The notes beneath the pieces are model-generated. The model did not search any database. It saw only the letters and a list, made by a program, of their open reading frames with translations, and was not told where the DNA came from. From DATMNR01 sp963702765 (lineage in GTDB: Bacteria; Chloroflexota; Ktedonobacteria; Ktedonobacterales; Ktedonobacteraceae): a stretch of 29,987 bases of DNA. Position numbers and translations under genes: made by a program. Numbering within the stretch: the first letter of the stretch is position 1; each line of letters begins with the position of its first letter. The stretch is taken from positions 1-29,987 of the forward strand of contig CAVPEB010000061.1 of the NCBI GenBank assembly GCA_963702765.1, written 5' to 3'. This document shows positions 8,356 to 16,045 of the stretch, piece by piece.

Positions 8356-8891
8356 ATGGGAAGACCTGAATTTCCATCAACGCCAATCAATGCTGAGTCA
8401 AAGATTGATACATCTCCGGCTGAACAAAGCCCTTTCGTGCAACCGACCCTTGAGGGAATAGAACTTGAGCAGACACCCGAAATTGAACTCGGCAACTGCA
8501 TTATCACGACTGCCGGAAAATTCAGAAAGCTGGTGCGGGGGAATGAATGGCATTGCAGTATCCATGTTGAGCCTGATCTCCTGCATCCAGAGCAGGAGGG
8601 GAATTTTGAGGCACATGCGTATCAAAGCTATGCAGATATGGCAAAAGAGGCTCGGCTTCGGCCTGGGGACAGGGCAGTGATGCGGGGAACCTGCAACAAC
8701 AAACCGTTGCATTAGAAAATGGTGAAACAACGATTATCAATCATTTCTATGTGACTTCTATTGAGGTGTTAACCCGTTCCAAACGTACCAGCATCACGGC
8801 GTACGAAAAAGAGAAGGGAACATGCACCTATCGCTTCATCGGCGGGTTTCTGCGCTTTTTGAGGACATTGGAGATTGTCATATCAACATAG
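8356..8891 (+). pseudogene. OB-fold/SSB-like protein, one frameshift
   Basis: From ATG 8356 (MGRPEFPSTPINAESKIDTS) the frame gives a disordered N-terminal part. A compact domain follows: IELGNCIITTAGKFRKLVRG, NEWHCSIHVEP, EQEGNFEAHAYQSYADMAKE and LRPGDRAVMRGT. One base is missing near 8690, probably in a C run. The next frame continues LQQQTVALENGETTIINHFY then VTSIEVLTRSKRTSITAYEK and ends at TAG 8889-8891. The strand order and the 'GDRAVMRGTL...INHFYVTSIEVL' pattern resemble SSB-type OB-folds. No ribosome-binding site is clear. The tail overlaps the 3' end of the opposite-strand primase by about 60 bp. It is probably part of the same replication module, transcribed divergently from the SSB operon. 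Confidence 0.55.
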
Positions 8892-9768
8892 GTGGTCTGT
8901 CCGGTTTTGCGCTGTGCCTTCTCGCGCTGTCCAAGTGGAGAGGACAAAAAAATGCTCCTGGTCAAGTTCAACATTATCACCTGTCCAGTGTAAGAGTTTC
9001 ATAATCAGCACAAAATCAGCATTGGATGGTGATGGCATAGCCTGCAATATCACCGGACAAGAGCCGTTGTAACACTGCGTCATGTTCCGCTTCCGGTGGC
9101 AGTTCGGTAGGTGTCTCCCCGCTCCAAACACCCCCCCTTGTGTTCTGATTGATGGTTCTCTGACTGGTGGTGCAAAGCGGTGATAGAGTGCGTCTAGTGC
9201 TTCCTGTCGCGTGTTCTCAATGGTTGGTGGTGTTCCTGTAAGATGATTGGTGGTGATGGTGGTAAATCTGTCTTGTCCATACATCTCAATTGCGGTATGT
9301 ATCCCTTTTCCTGGTAACTGTCCGTAGGTGAGAATATGCAGTCCTGTACCGCTTGGGGAGAGTTCCGTATAGGAATTGAGCGATTGTACAATCTCTGCTG
9401 CTTGCGGGTCGGTGATGGTTTGTGTTGTTCTGTCAAAGCTATGGTCAAGATCAATCATCACAAGTGGCGGGGTGATCATAAAGCCTAGACCTGAATAGTT
9501 GCCAGTTTCCAGAGCAGTAAGGGACTCATCAAGTGTTCCCCAACTTTTCGGGATTTTAACGCTTGCTCTTGCATTTCGATACTGTGGGATTATACGGGAT
9601 TTTCTTCTGTTTCCCGTCCTCTAGTTCCCCTCTCCATACAACCCATTGTGGGAAGGTCTTGCAGTTCAGAAAGACAACCTGCCCCAAAGCGTTCTTGCAA
9701 CGCTTCGGCATACTGGATAAAGCGTTCGTGTCTGGTTGTTCAGGTTCAGGGTTCATAGCTGTTGCCAT
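8828..9768 (-). pseudogene. NrS-1 polymerase-type primase/polymerase, heavily frameshifted
   Basis: ATG 9768 has AGGA about 10 nt upstream. The conserved parts are spread over frames: ERFIQYAEALQERFG, then QWVVWRGELEDGKQKKIPYN, then KSWGTLDESLTALETGNYSG leading to PPLVMIDLDH (catalytic D.D of the primase-polymerase fold), LNSYTELSPSGTGLHILTYG, IEMYGQDRFTTITTNHLTGT and TRQEALDALYHRF. After the C7 run at 9131-9137 the other frame gives WSGETPTELPPEAEHDAVLQ. The final frame after an A7 run (8946-8952) ends GQTTYVDMTISNVLKKRRNP at 8828. I count about seven indels, so the gene is dead unless most are sequencing errors. Proteins of this type prime and extend DNA in phages and plasmids. No helicase domain follows. 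Confidence 0.7.
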
Positions 9769-9782
9769 TGGCAAGCATCCTA

Positions 9783-10001
9783 TTATATACCTTGTGGTTT
9801 TGGCAGTAACACATGATGCATTGAGCCATCAGGTATTCGTTCAATGCCGGAGTTGTACAGTTCTGCGTAGGCAATCGTAAAACCTGGGAAAAAGTGTTCT
9901 GCGTGTTGACATGCCGTGTGCCAATATTGCTCGTACTGGTCAAAATCTCCGGCGTGGTATAAGCGGTCAAGTTCTTGTAAGAAGATGTGAATGTGTGGCA
10001 T
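9783..10001 (-). CDS. Hypothetical 72-aa protein upstream of the primase
   Basis: ATG 10001 with AAAGGA about 9 nt upstream. Sequence MPHIHIFLQELDRLYHAGDF then DQYEQYWHTACQHAEHFFPG, ending LLPKPQGI. It is intact, rich in His, Tyr and Phe, with no membrane span and no motif I know. The stop lies 14 nt before the primase start, so the two form one operon. A terminator-like hairpin ends 22 nt before its start codon. Likely a replication-module accessory protein. Confidence 0.55.
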   Translation of the reverse strand: MPHIHIFLQELDRLYHAGDFDQYEQYWHTACQHAEHFFPGFTIAYAELYNSGIERIPDGSMHHVLLPKPQGI

Positions 10002-10022
10002 GGTGGCGTCCTTTCGTAACGT

Positions 10023-10060
10023 AAAAAAGCTGCTCTCCTGCTTTGAAACAGGAAAACAGC
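10023..10060 (-). terminator. Terminator-like hairpin in the leader of the 72-aa ORF (possible attenuator)
   Basis: On the minus strand GCTGTTTTCCTG (10060-10049) pairs with CAGGAGAGCAGC (10040-10029) over 12 bp, two of them G-U. An 8-nt loop separates them and TTTTTT (10028-10023) follows directly. This is a textbook intrinsic terminator, yet the ribosome-binding site and start codon (10001) of the next gene follow within 22 nt. Either it ends a transcript entering from outside, or it controls read-through into the primase operon. Confidence 0.6.
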
Positions 10061-10092
10061 GTAAGGTACTTTCTATGCGATGTTGTGGGTAG

Positions 10093-10773
10093 CAAAAAGC
10101 AAGCGCAAACGGGTATACATTTCCGCTATCGGCATCTTATTTTTACTTCTCGGATATGTCCCATTTTCTCCATCTGGTGATTGCGGAAACAATAGCAATG
10201 TCATTACCACAACTCACGCGGCGTATCGATCAGGATGTGCGTTCGGGTCAACTTGCCTACCTGTTAGGGCGTCCGTGTAATTATGTGTTCTACAATTTCG
10301 CGCAGTACCTGGGAGAACGTCTTGTGCGGCTCACGATCAATGGAGTGGTGGGAGCAATAGTGGCTCTGATTTTTGTGGGATTGCCGCACTTCACCTGGAT
10401 GGGCGTAGCGGCATGGCCGCTCGTGACTTTATTCGCGTTGAGCATTGACTTTGTGGCCTACTTCAGCATTGGGCTGCTCGCCTTCTGGACTGAAGAAACG
10501 TCATCCTTTGCACTCATCTTCAATCGACTTACGCTGGTGCTTGGGGGAGTACTTGCGCCTATTACAATTTTTCCTGAGCCGCTGCGGAGTATCGCGCTGA
10601 TCTTACCTTTCAGCACTATTCTGTATGGTCCTTCACGCACGCTGGTGCATTTTGAACCGGATCAATTTGTTCTACTCTTGTTGCACCAGGTGATTACGCT
10701 GGCTATTGGCGGTGTTATACTGCTCGCAATGTACCAGGTAGCGATACGACGTGTGAATATCAATGGAGGGTAG
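10093..10773 (+). pseudogene. ABC-2 family permease, N-terminus missing
   Basis: The frame is clear from ATG 10156: IAETIAMSLPQLTRRIDQDV, RSGQLAYLLGRPCNYVFYNF, then four to five membrane helices including RLTINGVVGAIVALIFVG, FALSIDFVAYFSIGLLAFW and LVLGGVLAPITIFPEPL. The family (ABC-2, PF06182-like) usually has about 260 residues and two helices before this point; here about 60 are missing. A hydrophobic stretch in another frame just upstream (YISAIGILFLLLGYVPF, 10113-10163) may be the preceding helix after a frameshift near 10160. Before 10090 nothing permease-like remains, so the gene was probably cut by arrival or rearrangement of the replication module. The stop lies 6 nt before the next permease, so they are an operon; its ATPase partner is absent. 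Confidence 0.65.
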
Positions 10774-10779
10774 ATCGAG

Positions 10780-11583
10780 ATGTTCATAGTCAGGAAAAGT
10801 GTTCGAACAGCGGGTTTCATCGGTTCATATGTCGTTGCTAATCTGCAGGCTGCGATGGAATATCGTGCCGCATTTATAGTTCAGATCATCACGATGGTTG
10901 CCAACGATGGCCTGTGGCTGTTCTTCTGGTGGACATACTTCCGAGAGTTTCCGCTCGTGAATGGATGGCAAAGTAGCAATATCATTGTCATCTGGGCAGT
11001 AGCGGCGTGCGGCTTTGGGATAAGTATGGCGGTGTTCGGTAATACACCAAAACTGGCCGCACTTATTATGAATGGTGGTCTGGATGCCTATCTAGGCATG
11101 CCGCGTAATGTCTTGCTCCATGTTAGTATAACAGCAAGCGACCCATCCGCCTGGGGTGATATTGTGTTCTCCGTTGGAGCGTTTGTATTGTTGCTTCATC
11201 CAGACTTGCTACATTTTGCACTGTTCTTGTTTCTATCGATGCTAGGAGCCTTGATCTTCGTATCTTTCCTCGTGATTTTTGGTTCTCTGGCTTTCTTTTT
11301 GGGCAATACCGAGGGATTGAGCCAGCAAATGATGAGTGCGTTAATAATGTTCAGTACCTATCCAATGAACATCTTTAATGGTGTTGTGCGGATCTTTCTC
11401 TTTACGATTGTACCGGCAGGATTTATCTCGTTCGTCCCCTTGCAGTTGCTGCAACATTTTTCGTGGCCGCTATTTGCTGGGATGATCGGGTTCACGATGC
11501 TGTTTGTGAGTGTTGCTGTTGTTATGTTCGAACTGGGATTAAGGAGATATGAGAGCGGGAATTTACTGGGCATGCAGAATTAA
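10780..11583 (+). CDS. ABC-2 family transporter permease
   Basis: Intact 267 aa. ATG 10780 with GGAGGG 10-15 nt upstream, overlapping the previous gene's stop region. It has about six hydrophobic spans, with a charged N-terminus (MFIVRKSVRTAGFIGSYVVA), NLQAAMEYRAAFIVQIITMV and WLFFWWTYFREFPLVNGW. The pattern matches the ABC-2 permease family that pairs two different permeases with one ATPase for export, often of drugs or lipids; the substrate is unknown. The paired permease upstream is truncated and no ATPase is adjacent, so the transporter is unlikely to work alone. It could borrow the ATPase at 12432-13466, which is encoded on the other strand. Its stop is 3 nt from the stop of the convergent permease at 11587. 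Confidence 0.8.
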   Translation: MFIVRKSVRTAGFIGSYVVANLQAAMEYRAAFIVQIITMVANDGLWLFFWWTYFREFPLVNGWQSSNIIVIWAVAACGFGISMAVFGNTPKLAALIMNGGLDAYLGMPRNVLLHVSITASDPSAWGDIVFSVGAFVLLLHPDLLHFALFLFLSMLGALIFVSFLVIFGSLAFFLGNTEGLSQQMMSALIMFSTYPMNIFNGVVRIFLFTIVPAGFISFVPLQLLQHFSWPLFAGMIGFTMLFVSVAVVMFELGLRRYESGNLLGMQN

Positions 11584-11586
11584 CTG

Positions 11587-12366
11587 CTATTGCCTTGCCA
11601 TGACCTCCTCGCGTCTCCAAGTGATTGCACTGACCGCAATGAAAAGAATAGCAATGAGATAGACACCTGCTACCGCAAGCGCGAACGCCCAGAGTCCCAG
11701 GATAGTTTGCAGGAACAATAGTCCGAAAAGACCTATCCATAAGACAACAAGTATCAAGGAACTAAAGTTCTGGGCCGATTGGAATGTGCGAACACGAGAT
11801 GAAATGACGCTCGCCAATGCTGTGCCAAAGAGCACAATTCCTGGTATGAGAAGCACAATGAGTATTGACAGCCCGACAGGTAGTAGCGCTAATTTGTCAG
11901 GACCGAAGAGCAGCGCAATTTCTGTGAAGTAGATGAGGATGCCGATTACCGCGTAGGCGAGCGCAGGTAGTACAGCCCCCAGCACCTTTCCTGCAAGGAT
12001 TGCGGTATTCGATGCAGGTGTAACGAGGAGTGGAGTCAGGCATCCTCGCTCCCTATCCCCTGCGAATACTCCGGAAGCTATGCCTATTGCAGGGGTTGCG
12101 GGCATGAGGCCGACGAATAAGAGATAGAACGCCATCAGAAAACCTGCTCTTTGCAGACCAGCTACGGTATGATCTTGCAGCGCAGGGCCAATTGAAATCA
12201 ATACCAGTACTGTTTGAACTATGAGGAACATGCCGGACATCATGAGCGTTGATCTATCGCGTATAGCTTCAACCATCTGACGCCTGGCAATTAACCAGGT
12301 AATGTGTGGGGTGCTGGCCTTTTTATATGTAATGCGTGTTGTGCCGCTCTGTGTGTCAGTATTCAT
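11587..12366 (-). CDS. ABC-2 type transporter permease
   Basis: Intact 259 aa from ATG 12366, with AAAGGA 9 nt upstream. After a soluble start (HITWLIARRQMVEAIRDRST) it has six membrane helices. Between helices 2 and 3 lies the conserved block GVFAGDRERGCLTPLLVTPA, the feature of NatB-like ABC-2 permeases (the (E/D)RERGTLE.L...P motif that couples to the ATPase). It lies 65 nt after the ATPase gene 12432-13466 on the same strand and together they form a complete ABC exporter. The intervening gap carries REP-like repeats. Substrate unknown; sodium, drugs or peptides are usual for relatives. Confidence 0.85.
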   Translation of the reverse strand: MNTDTQSGTTRITYKKASTPHITWLIARRQMVEAIRDRSTLMMSGMFLIVQTVLVLISIGPALQDHTVAGLQRAGFLMAFYLLFVGLMPATPAIGIASGVFAGDRERGCLTPLLVTPASNTAILAGKVLGAVLPALAYAVIGILIYFTEIALLFGPDKLALLPVGLSILIVLLIPGIVLFGTALASVISSRVRTFQSAQNFSSLILVVLWIGLFGLLFLQTILGLWAFALAVAGVYLIAILFIAVSAITWRREEVMARQ

Positions 12367-12395
12367 AGTTAATGTATCCTTTCCTATCCTTGAAG

Positions 12396-12535
12396 CTAGT
12401 GGGCATCCGCATATCAGGGGGTATCCGCGTGTTAACGGGCATCCGCAAGGGATGCCCCTACATCTCCTATGACTTGCTTCTGGACATCCATGAGGGAGGT
12501 TCCTACATCTCCCATGGCGGAGGCGTATACGTCTT
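12396..12535. repeat. REP-like GGGCATCC hairpin cluster overlapping the ATPase 3' end
   Basis: GGGCATCC (12437-12444) and GGATGCCC (12450-12457) form a perfect 8-bp hairpin with a 5-nt loop. Partial copies (gggcatccgc 12401-12410; ggtatccgcg 12420-12429) lie to the left. A diverged in-frame copy lies at about 12481-12518. The hairpin copy sits inside the ATPase reading frame just before its stop. Such GGGATGCCC palindromes are dispersed, non-coding repeats in many Chloroflexota. Confidence 0.6.
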
Positions 12536-13466
12536 CGAGTGAGCGTGTCTCGCAGGTGACGGTAACAATCTGGGCGCCTGCCATCACTAATTGGGTGAGT
12601 ATCTGTGGATTGGTAATCTTGGGTTGAGGAGTCTGATACTCTAAGATGAATTCTGTAGACTGTGTAATGGTTGAGAGAGAGCCAGTGGTTTTTTTCTCTT
12701 GCAAATGTGGATTATGGGCACCGTCAATCACTGTGAGAGTTTCCAGGGGTAACGGACACGCGCCCACAAATTCTATTTGTACCGAGGTCTCACCAGTTGC
12801 CTGCCTGCGAAGTGAGGATGGTGTATCAAGAGCAACAATATGGCCCTGCCGGATGATAGCTACCTGATCTGCCAGACGCTCGGCTTCGTCGAGATCGTGC
12901 GTACATAGAATAATACTCCTGTTAGAACGCTTGAACCCAACGATCAATTCACGAACGGAGCGTGCAGCGAGCGGGTCGAGTCCAGAAGTCGGTTCATCTA
13001 GAAAGAGTATGGCAGGTTCGTGAATCAATGCACGTGCGAGTGCCACTTTCTGTTTCATGCCCTTAGAAAAACCAGTCATTTTCTCGTTACGATGTGTCGT
13101 CAGGTCAAAGAAATCTAATAATTCATCGATGCGGCGCGTGCGTTCGGAAGAGGATAAGCCGTAAATGCTACCGAAGAAGTCAAGATACGCTGGCGCTCTC
13201 ATCTGCTCGAACAATCCCGGTACATCTGTTACCAGACCAACGCAGGCGCGAACGGCATCAGCTTCGCGACGAATATCGTAACCCGCAACTGTGGCATTAC
13301 CCTCTGTTGGGGCGAGCAGGCCCGAAAGCATGCGTATGGTTGTTGTCTTGCCCGCCCCGTTTGGACCGAGTAGCGCCAGGATTGCTCCATCGGGAACGCG
13401 CAAGGAAACTTGTGAGACTGCTGTAAATGTTCCAAAACGCCTGGTTAGGGCGTGTGTTTCAATCAT
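12432..13466 (-). CDS. ABC transporter ATP-binding protein with REP-derived tail
   Basis: Intact 344 aa from ATG 13466. Walker A GPNGAGKT (34-41), signature FSKGMKQ (133-139), Walker B ILFLDEP (153-159) with D-loop SGLD, and H-loop His190 are all present. Residues 205-315 are the regulatory C-terminal domain usual for ABC-2 exporters (ending CETRSLEDVYASAMG). The last about 30 residues, MGDVGTSLMDV and then IGDVGASLADAR, are two copies of a 15-residue unit encoded by REP-like DNA, so the natural end was probably near residue 315. It drives the permease at 11587-12366. Function: ATP hydrolysis for export, substrate unknown. Confidence 0.9.
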   Translation of the reverse strand: MIETHALTRRFGTFTAVSQVSLRVPDGAILALLGPNGAGKTTTIRMLSGLLAPTEGNATVAGYDIRREADAVRACVGLVTDVPGLFEQMRAPAYLDFFGSIYGLSSSERTRRIDELLDFFDLTTHRNEKMTGFSKGMKQKVALARALIHEPAILFLDEPTSGLDPLAARSVRELIVGFKRSNRSIILCTHDLDEAERLADQVAIIRQGHIVALDTPSSLRRQATGETSVQIEFVGACPLPLETLTVIDGAHNPHLQEKKTTGSLSTITQSTEFILEYQTPQPKITNPQILTQLVMAGAQIVTVTCETRSLEDVYASAMGDVGTSLMDVQKQVIGDVGASLADAR

Positions 13467-13561
13467 TGTTATATTCGCTTTCCAAATTTTTGGCTCTTTG
13501 TCGTCATTAGTAATATTATAGTCTTTGATGTTTTATAGCATAAATAGCTTCAATATGTAGA

Positions 13562-14077
13562 CTACCCGATGATAGGGACAATGGCAGCAACCGTAGCCTC
13601 TTCTTCCTGTTGTTTGTGAAGATACCATCCTATCGTTGCGAGTAAGGCCAGATCGGGATCAGGTATTTCAAGCGCGGCTGGTTCGAGTTGCACACGCGAC
13701 CCTCTTAGCAAGTGGAGCAGAGGTGTGTCCTCATTGTTGAACCAGGTCCAGACATCGCGCCAGAAACTTGTACACCGCCACCTGTACTCACAACCTTTGA
13801 GAGTGAGGAGTGTGGATTGGCCACTCATCCTTCGTTTTATAGTGGCCAGTTCTGCTTGTGAATCGAGAACCAGAATAGTAATGGACTGGCCAAAGCCTTT
13901 GCGTTTTATGATCCAGTCACCGTTCGCAGTCTCTGCTACGATTTGAGAACCGCAAGTTCCTTTCAAGTGGAAGCGTGCGAATACTTCATCGCCTCCTCGC
14001 AGTTCGTATTCGCCTTTGAATTTGTTGGGGTGGAACCATTGTAATTCTTGATCTTTATATTCATGAATTGTTTTCAT
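13562..14077 (-). CDS. Hypothetical beta-rich protein, 171 aa
   Basis: Intact from ATG 14077 (MKTIHEYKDQELQWFHPNKF). Alternating hydrophobic and polar residues suggest beta-strands through residue about 110 (KGEYELRGGDEVFARFHLKG, ANGDWIIKRKGFGQSITIL). This is followed by PDPDLALLATIGWYLHKQQE, a helix of modest hydrophobicity near the C-terminus. The pattern (barrel plus one central or C-terminal helix) recalls Tubby-like/LURP-one or scramblase-related proteins, which often carry exactly such a 'pDpxlalLatigwyl' end. I infer this from pattern only. No partner in an operon: 96 nt to the ABC ATPase and a 29-bp inverted repeat upstream. Confidence 0.6.
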   Translation of the reverse strand: MKTIHEYKDQELQWFHPNKFKGEYELRGGDEVFARFHLKGTCGSQIVAETANGDWIIKRKGFGQSITILVLDSQAELATIKRRMSGQSTLLTLKGCEYRWRCTSFWRDVWTWFNNEDTPLLHLLRGSRVQLEPAALEIPDPDLALLATIGWYLHKQQEEEATVAAIVPIIG

Positions 14078-14164
14078 TGTATATACTCCTTGATATTCAT
14101 CAATTGAGTTTATTTTCAGACCATGTGAATTTCAGAGTTCTTCACGAACCGAAAGGTCCAACCC

Positions 14165-14236
14165 TGTCATTCTGAGCGTGAGCGAAGAATCTCGTGACTC
14201 AACGCGTGAGATTCTTCGCTCACGCTCAGAATGACA
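14165..14236. repeat. Perfect 29-bp inverted repeat, 14-nt loop
   Basis: TGTCATTCTGAGCGTGAGCG and the next nine bases (14165-14193) are exactly reverse-complemented at 14208-14236. The loop is GTGACTCAACGCGT. There is no T run on either side, so a simple terminator is unlikely. Repeats of the type GTCATTCTGAGCG...GAAGAATCT are widely dispersed in bacterial genomes and in some lineages look like small non-autonomous transposon ends. It lies 5 nt downstream of the membrane gene 14241-14648 and could stabilise its mRNA 3' end. Confidence 0.8.
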
Positions 14237-14240
14237 CCAT

Positions 14241-14648
14241 CTACGGGTTAGATCGCTTTTGCAGTTCCTGGTAGACTGCAAGCGTTGGTATGGCTAACGG
14301 TATGAGAAGTAACGTGGACTGGCGCAGGTACTTTCCAGCGTACTTGTCCCTATTTTCAAGCTCGTGAGCGACCTCCTGGCGAGCACTTTTATGCCTCACA
14401 ATGCTGATTGCGTAGATCAAGAGGGGTACATAGTTCAGGGCAATCCAGAGTAGGATAATGCCCATGATTATCGCGAATTGCGAGTGATTCGAGCCATGGA
14501 AAAGCCCGAAGTATAGCGAAAAGAGACCAAGGGCTGCGCATCCGATTACGCCAAGCGCGAATTCGATGAGTATAAACTTGGGGCCAAAGAAAGCAATATC
14601 CAGGGCAGCCAGTTTACGTATATTGATTACGGCATAGTTATTTTTCAT
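14241..14648 (-). CDS. Hypothetical membrane protein, 135 aa
   Basis: Intact from ATG 14648 with a GGAG-like site (CAGGAGATACC) just upstream. Three hydrophobic spans are visible: FILIEFALGVIGCAALGLFS, FAIIMGIILLWIALNYVPLL and STLLLIPLAIPTLAVYQ. A cytoplasmic loop VRHKSARQEVAHELENRDKY lies between the second and third. No known motif. It follows the YIP1-like gene (14680-15393) by 31 nt on the same strand, so both are probably cotranscribed membrane proteins. Confidence 0.65.
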   Translation of the reverse strand: MKNNYAVINIRKLAALDIAFFGPKFILIEFALGVIGCAALGLFSLYFGLFHGSNHSQFAIIMGIILLWIALNYVPLLIYAISIVRHKSARQEVAHELENRDKYAGKYLRQSTLLLIPLAIPTLAVYQELQKRSNP

Positions 14649-14679
14649 CTGAAAGGTATCTCCTGAACATGGTCTAACG

Positions 14680-15393
14680 TTAATGCTGAACGTTTACAGC
14701 CAGAATAATAGTGCCAACGAGCACTAAAACCAGTAGTATACTAATGGGGATTAGTACAACAGTGATTGCCTTTCCTCTGCTCAATTGATGCACCCCCATG
14801 AGCGAGATAACGAATAGCACAAGGCTATAGAGGTGCGGTAAGTATGGGAGCCAGTTACGAGTAGCAGGAATTAACTGCAGCAGGAAGCTGAGAATAACTA
14901 ACGGTACCCCGAACAACAGTGTTGTATAGATTTGTTCTAGAAATGTGCCTCTACCACCTAAAGTTCTAGCAATCATGTACAAGATACCTCCAGCAGCCAG
15001 GAAAGATACTGGCGTAAACACGAGTTGGAGGAGAACAACGGTTATGATTGTTATTGATTGAAGCATCGCCGGGCTAATGCCAGTGCCTGCTATGCTACTG
15101 CTGTTAGGTGGCGACATCAGGAAGCTAACACATTGAAGAATGGCGTCAATAATGGCCAGACCAATAAGCTGTATCCATACGATACTCCAACTGGCTTTGC
15201 CCTTTTCTTCTGCGAATCTGGCTATTGATGGCCTGGTCAGAACTTTGAGGTATTGACCGGGTAGTTCTTGAATTGCCTCTCCTGGTGAATGTTTCCTGAC
15301 ATTTGGAGCGTTGTCATTTGAATATGGATTGTGACTGCTATCAATTGGTTTTTGGTATACATCTTTAACCATGTCATTTTTTAACCATGTCAT
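14680..15393 (-). CDS. Yip1-like membrane protein
   Basis: 237 aa from ATG 15393, or 230 aa from the ATG at 15372. The start region carries a direct duplication of AATGACATGGTTAAA (15363-15393), so the choice is uncertain; GGAG lies only a few bases before the first ATG. After a soluble 60-residue head comes LPGQYLKVLTRPSIARFAEE and KGKASWSIVWIQLIGLAI, then four or five helices including VLLQLVFTPVSFLAAGGILY with GGRGTFLEQIYTTLLFGVPL. This order is typical of bacterial YIP1-family membrane proteins, which act in unknown membrane processes. Forms an operon with 14241-14648. Confidence 0.7.
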   Translation of the reverse strand: MTWLKNDMVKDVYQKPIDSSHNPYSNDNAPNVRKHSPGEAIQELPGQYLKVLTRPSIARFAEEKGKASWSIVWIQLIGLAIIDAILQCVSFLMSPPNSSSIAGTGISPAMLQSITIITVVLLQLVFTPVSFLAAGGILYMIARTLGGRGTFLEQIYTTLLFGVPLVILSFLLQLIPATRNWLPYLPHLYSLVLFVISLMGVHQLSRGKAITVVLIPISILLVLVLVGTIILAVNVQH

Positions 15394-15568
15394 TTCTCCG
15401 ATGCAGTAGTATTAGTTTTGACTCTCTCTTTATGTTCTCGACGATTGAAAGAATACATTTTTCCAATCACTAATGAGAAATCTAACATCCAAAATTTGTT
15501 AGCGCATCGTTAATGTTGCCTATTGGACATGCCTATTTCATCTCGTTTCACTTATTCTGAGAGCTTTG

Positions 15569-16030
15569 CTATTCCAACGATTTCTCATACAAAATCACTT
15601 CGAGCCCGACATAAATGTCTCTACCGACTTCGTGAAAGTCGTTTTTCTCGTAGAGCTTTTGGGCGGCGATTTGCACGACCGAGGTGTCAAGGTGCAGGGT
15701 TTTATAGCCTAGTGTCCGTGCCCGGGCTTCGAGGTCGCTGAGGATGATCTGGCCGATACCGCGTCCTTGATAGTCAGGGTAGACACGCATGCGTTTGATC
15801 TCGGCACGTTCCGGACTTGTGCGGTGTAAGGCTCCCATTGCCACAAAGATGCCATCCCATTCGCCGATCAAAAATTCACCCTGGTTGTTGAGATAGGTTT
15901 CTTCGATTGCATAGACATCATCGTCCCATGGACCGCGCCCCAGGTAGGCTCCGGCCTGTTGAATGGCATGTACATGCAAATATTCGACAACTCCTCGATC
16001 GGCTGGTGTATAACGGCGTAGAGTGAACAT
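15569..16030 (-). CDS. GNAT family N-acetyltransferase
   Basis: Intact 153 aa from ATG 16030 with AAAGGGG 9 nt upstream. The acetyl-CoA loop QGRGIG (88-93) follows IKRMRVYPDY (strand 4), and the helix IILSDLEARARTLGYKTLHL follows, then AAQKLYEKNDFHEVGR (motif B). The fold is that of GNAT enzymes that transfer acetyl from acetyl-CoA to an amine; the acceptor is unknown. It starts 16 nt after the stop of the large regulator gene, with the ribosome-binding site in the gap, so the two are an operon. The regulator may sense a compound that this enzyme modifies, which is inference from position alone. Confidence 0.9.
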   Translation of the reverse strand: MFTLRRYTPADRGVVEYLHVHAIQQAGAYLGRGPWDDDVYAIEETYLNNQGEFLIGEWDGIFVAMGALHRTSPERAEIKRMRVYPDYQGRGIGQIILSDLEARARTLGYKTLHLDTSVVQIAAQKLYEKNDFHEVGRDIYVGLEVILYEKSLE

Positions 16031-16045
16031 GAAATGTATCCCCTT

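Noticed and set aside
14165..14236. The 29-bp palindrome as a simple intrinsic terminator
   Set aside because: No T run on either strand and a stem much longer than needed; listed as a dispersed repeat instead.
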